A stretch of DNA of 64,000 nucleotides from Paracoccaceae bacterium (GTDB taxonomy: Bacteria > Pseudomonadota > Alphaproteobacteria > Rhodobacterales > Rhodobacteraceae), in the NCBI GenBank assembly GCA_018607905.1, contig JABBAP010000053.1, positions 1-64,000 on the forward strand, in the 5' to 3' direction. The notes beneath the pieces were generated by a model. The model ran no database searches. It saw only the letters and a program-made list of their open reading frames with translations, and was not told the DNA's origin. The position numbers and the translations under genes are program-made. Shown here one piece after another: positions 62,681-64,000 of the stretch. Every line of letters starts with the position of its first letter. The first letter of the stretch is position 1.

Positions 62681-64000
62681 ATGCTTAAACGGTTAAAATC
62701 AACGGGCTTCGCGGTTGCGCTGGCTGTCTTGTCACTGCCTGCATCTGCCACCACGCTGGCTGATGCGCTTGTTCTAGCGTATCAAACCAACCCGCAAATT
62801 CTGGCACAACAGGCGGCACTGCGCGCCACGGACGAATCTGTTATTTCGGCGCGTTCCTTGCTATTGCCTGCATTAACCCAAACCATTCGCGCCACCCGCG
62901 CCGCCCGCCTGAACACCCGCAGCGATCTTCGTGACCCGCAAGGGCAATGGACCCATAACACCACGCTGACCATCCAACTTTTTGATGGTGGTGCGGATCG
63001 TTTGAACATTGATGCCGCTCGTATGGGCGTTCTGGCTGGCCGCCAAGCCCTGTTGCAGGTTGAACAATCCGTTTTATTCAGCACCGTTCTGGCCTATGTC
63101 GATGTGCGCCGCGATCAGCAATTTGTGCGTTTGGCCCAGAACAACGTGCGCGTTTTGCGTGAACAGGTTCGCGCCGCAAACGACCGTTTTGAGGTTGGCG
63201 AAGTCACCCGCACAGATGTTTCCCAAGCCCAAGCACGCCTCGCGGCAGCCCTGTCCCAATTGGAAACAAATCGCGGGCAACTGGCACGATCCGAAAACGC
63301 CTACACGGCTGTTGTCGGCATTCCACCGCGCAATTTACGCAACCCACCAGCGGCCCCAAAACTGCCAGGCACCGTTGAAAAAGCCGAGGCCGTTGCCATA
63401 CGCAAACACCCTCGCGTGATGCAGGCCCAATTCAACGCTAAGGCCGCAGAACTGTCTACGAAATCCACCTTTAAAAACCGTCACCCACAAATAAACGGCC
63501 AAGTTGGATACGATTTTGGGTCAAATTTTGGTGGCACACGCTTAACGACAGATGACGTCACCGCCAGCATCACAGGCACATTCAACATCTATCAAGGGGG
63601 TCGGTTGGACAGTGATCGACGCCGCGATATCGCGCTCTATCAACAGGCGCTCTCAAACGTGCAGCAATCTGGCTATGTCACACGCCAAGGTCTGCGGGAT
63701 GCTTGGGCAGGTTGGAAAACTGCTAGCGCATCTATCAAATCAAACCGCGAACAGGTTCGCGCGGCGCAAGTTGCCTTTGAAGGTGTCACAGAAGAGGCCA
63801 AACTCGGTGCGCGAACAACCCTTGATGCCCTTGACGCCGAACAAGAACTATTGTCCGCAAGATCGCAATTGGTGAACGCCATCCGCGATCAATATGTAGC
63901 GCAGTACCAGGTCCTCGCAGAGATGGGTTTGATGACCGCGCAGCACCTTAATCTGGGTGTTCCGATCTATAATCCAGATGTGAACGCACGGGCCGTCACA
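62681..64000 (+). CDS. tolC: TolC-family outer membrane channel (partial, runs off the window)
   Basis: At least 440 residues, open to the last base with no stop. Start ATG at 62681; signal MLKRLKSTGFAVALAVLSLP with cleavage near ASA. OEP repeats: TTLADALVLAYQTNPQILAQ at the mature start, GDVTRTDVSQAQARL-like VGEVTRTDVSQAQARL at about 181-196, SITGTFNIYQGGR, and the second-repeat pattern KLGARTTLDALDAEQELLSA. Forms the outer-membrane exit of type I and RND systems. The 5' leader is short after pcm, so the two may be co-transcribed. Confidence 0.93.
   Translation, partial: MLKRLKSTGFAVALAVLSLPASATTLADALVLAYQTNPQILAQQAALRATDESVISARSLLLPALTQTIRATRAARLNTRSDLRDPQGQWTHNTTLTIQLFDGGADRLNIDAARMGVLAGRQALLQVEQSVLFSTVLAYVDVRRDQQFVRLAQNNVRVLREQVRAANDRFEVGEVTRTDVSQAQARLAAALSQLETNRGQLARSENAYTAVVGIPPRNLRNPPAAPKLPGTVEKAEAVAIRKHPRVMQAQFNAKAAELSTKSTFKNRHPQINGQVGYDFGSNFGGTRLTTDDVTASITGTFNIYQGGRLDSDRRRDIALYQQALSNVQQSGYVTRQGLRDAWAGWKTASASIKSNREQVRAAQVAFEGVTEEAKLGARTTLDALDAEQELLSARSQLVNAIRDQYVAQYQVLAEMGLMTAQHLNLGVPIYNPDVNARAVT

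Overview
The window looks like chromosomal DNA from a marine alphaproteobacterium of the Rhodobacterales (Roseobacter group). The basis is gene content and local signals: monomeric NADP isocitrate dehydrogenase, mesaconyl-CoA hydratase beside a malyl-CoA lyase/thioesterase homologue (ethylmalonyl-CoA pathway), a choline-sulfate/choline oxidation operon, dimethylglycine/sarcosine-dehydrogenase-type flavoproteins, a GTTC-N7-GTTC LexA box and an alphaproteobacterial-type 6S RNA next to the 5-formyl-THF cyclo-ligase gene. No phage, IS element, CRISPR array or rRNA is visible. Coding density is high and many genes overlap by 1-4 nt.

Layout. 1-8.3 kb: tRNA-Ser(GGA), a membrane hydrolase, the betI-betC-GST-betA operon with a palindromic operator, and a frameshifted, C-terminally truncated dimethylglycine-dehydrogenase-like pseudogene. 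8.4-15.2 kb: pntAB transhydrogenase, a two-gene YeeE/YedE sulfur transporter, a TetR-PspA-YiaA/B envelope-stress module with three matching operators, and yebC. 15.4-24.4 kb: LysE exporter, two convergent SLC13 permeases, an EamA-ymdB-fcl operon preceded by 6S RNA, SOS-type mmcB and a flavin dehydrogenase. 24.9-34.1 kb: a minus-strand supercluster mcl2-nnrU-DUF1737-mch-cupin-sdhC-sdhD-sdhA-(five small genes)-sdhB. 34.4-44.1 kb: mdh, nitrilase, upp, an intact DMGDH-like gene, a small FlbD-like protein, a DUF900 lipoprotein and icd. 44.7-49.6 kb: an uncharacterised five-gene operon (M19-like dipeptidase, 559-aa unknown, DUF3726, desaturase, PhnD-like binding protein). 49.6-54.4 kb: thioesterase, divergent metF/metR, inositol monophosphatase, ygfZ, glycosyltransferase. 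54.4-64 kb: ABC exporter, serine-glyoxylate-type aminotransferase, HD-domain (possibly diiron oxygenase) protein, orphan molybdenum hydroxylase large subunit, DUF2235 hydrolase, pcm, and tolC running off the end.

Themes. Methylated-amine and C1 metabolism recurs (choline sulfate to betaine, dimethylglycine/sarcosine oxidation, metF, cyclo-ligase, serine-glyoxylate aminotransferase), together with central carbon metabolism (sdh, mdh, icd, mch, mcl2, pnt). The signals most worth a second look are the TetR-PspA-YiaA/B regulon with TGAAC-N3-GTTCA operators, three tandem small secreted paralogues inside the sdh operon, the 44.7-49.6 kb operon of unknown function, an HD protein with a six-ligand diiron-like set, and paired palindromes before sdhC, mdh and icd.
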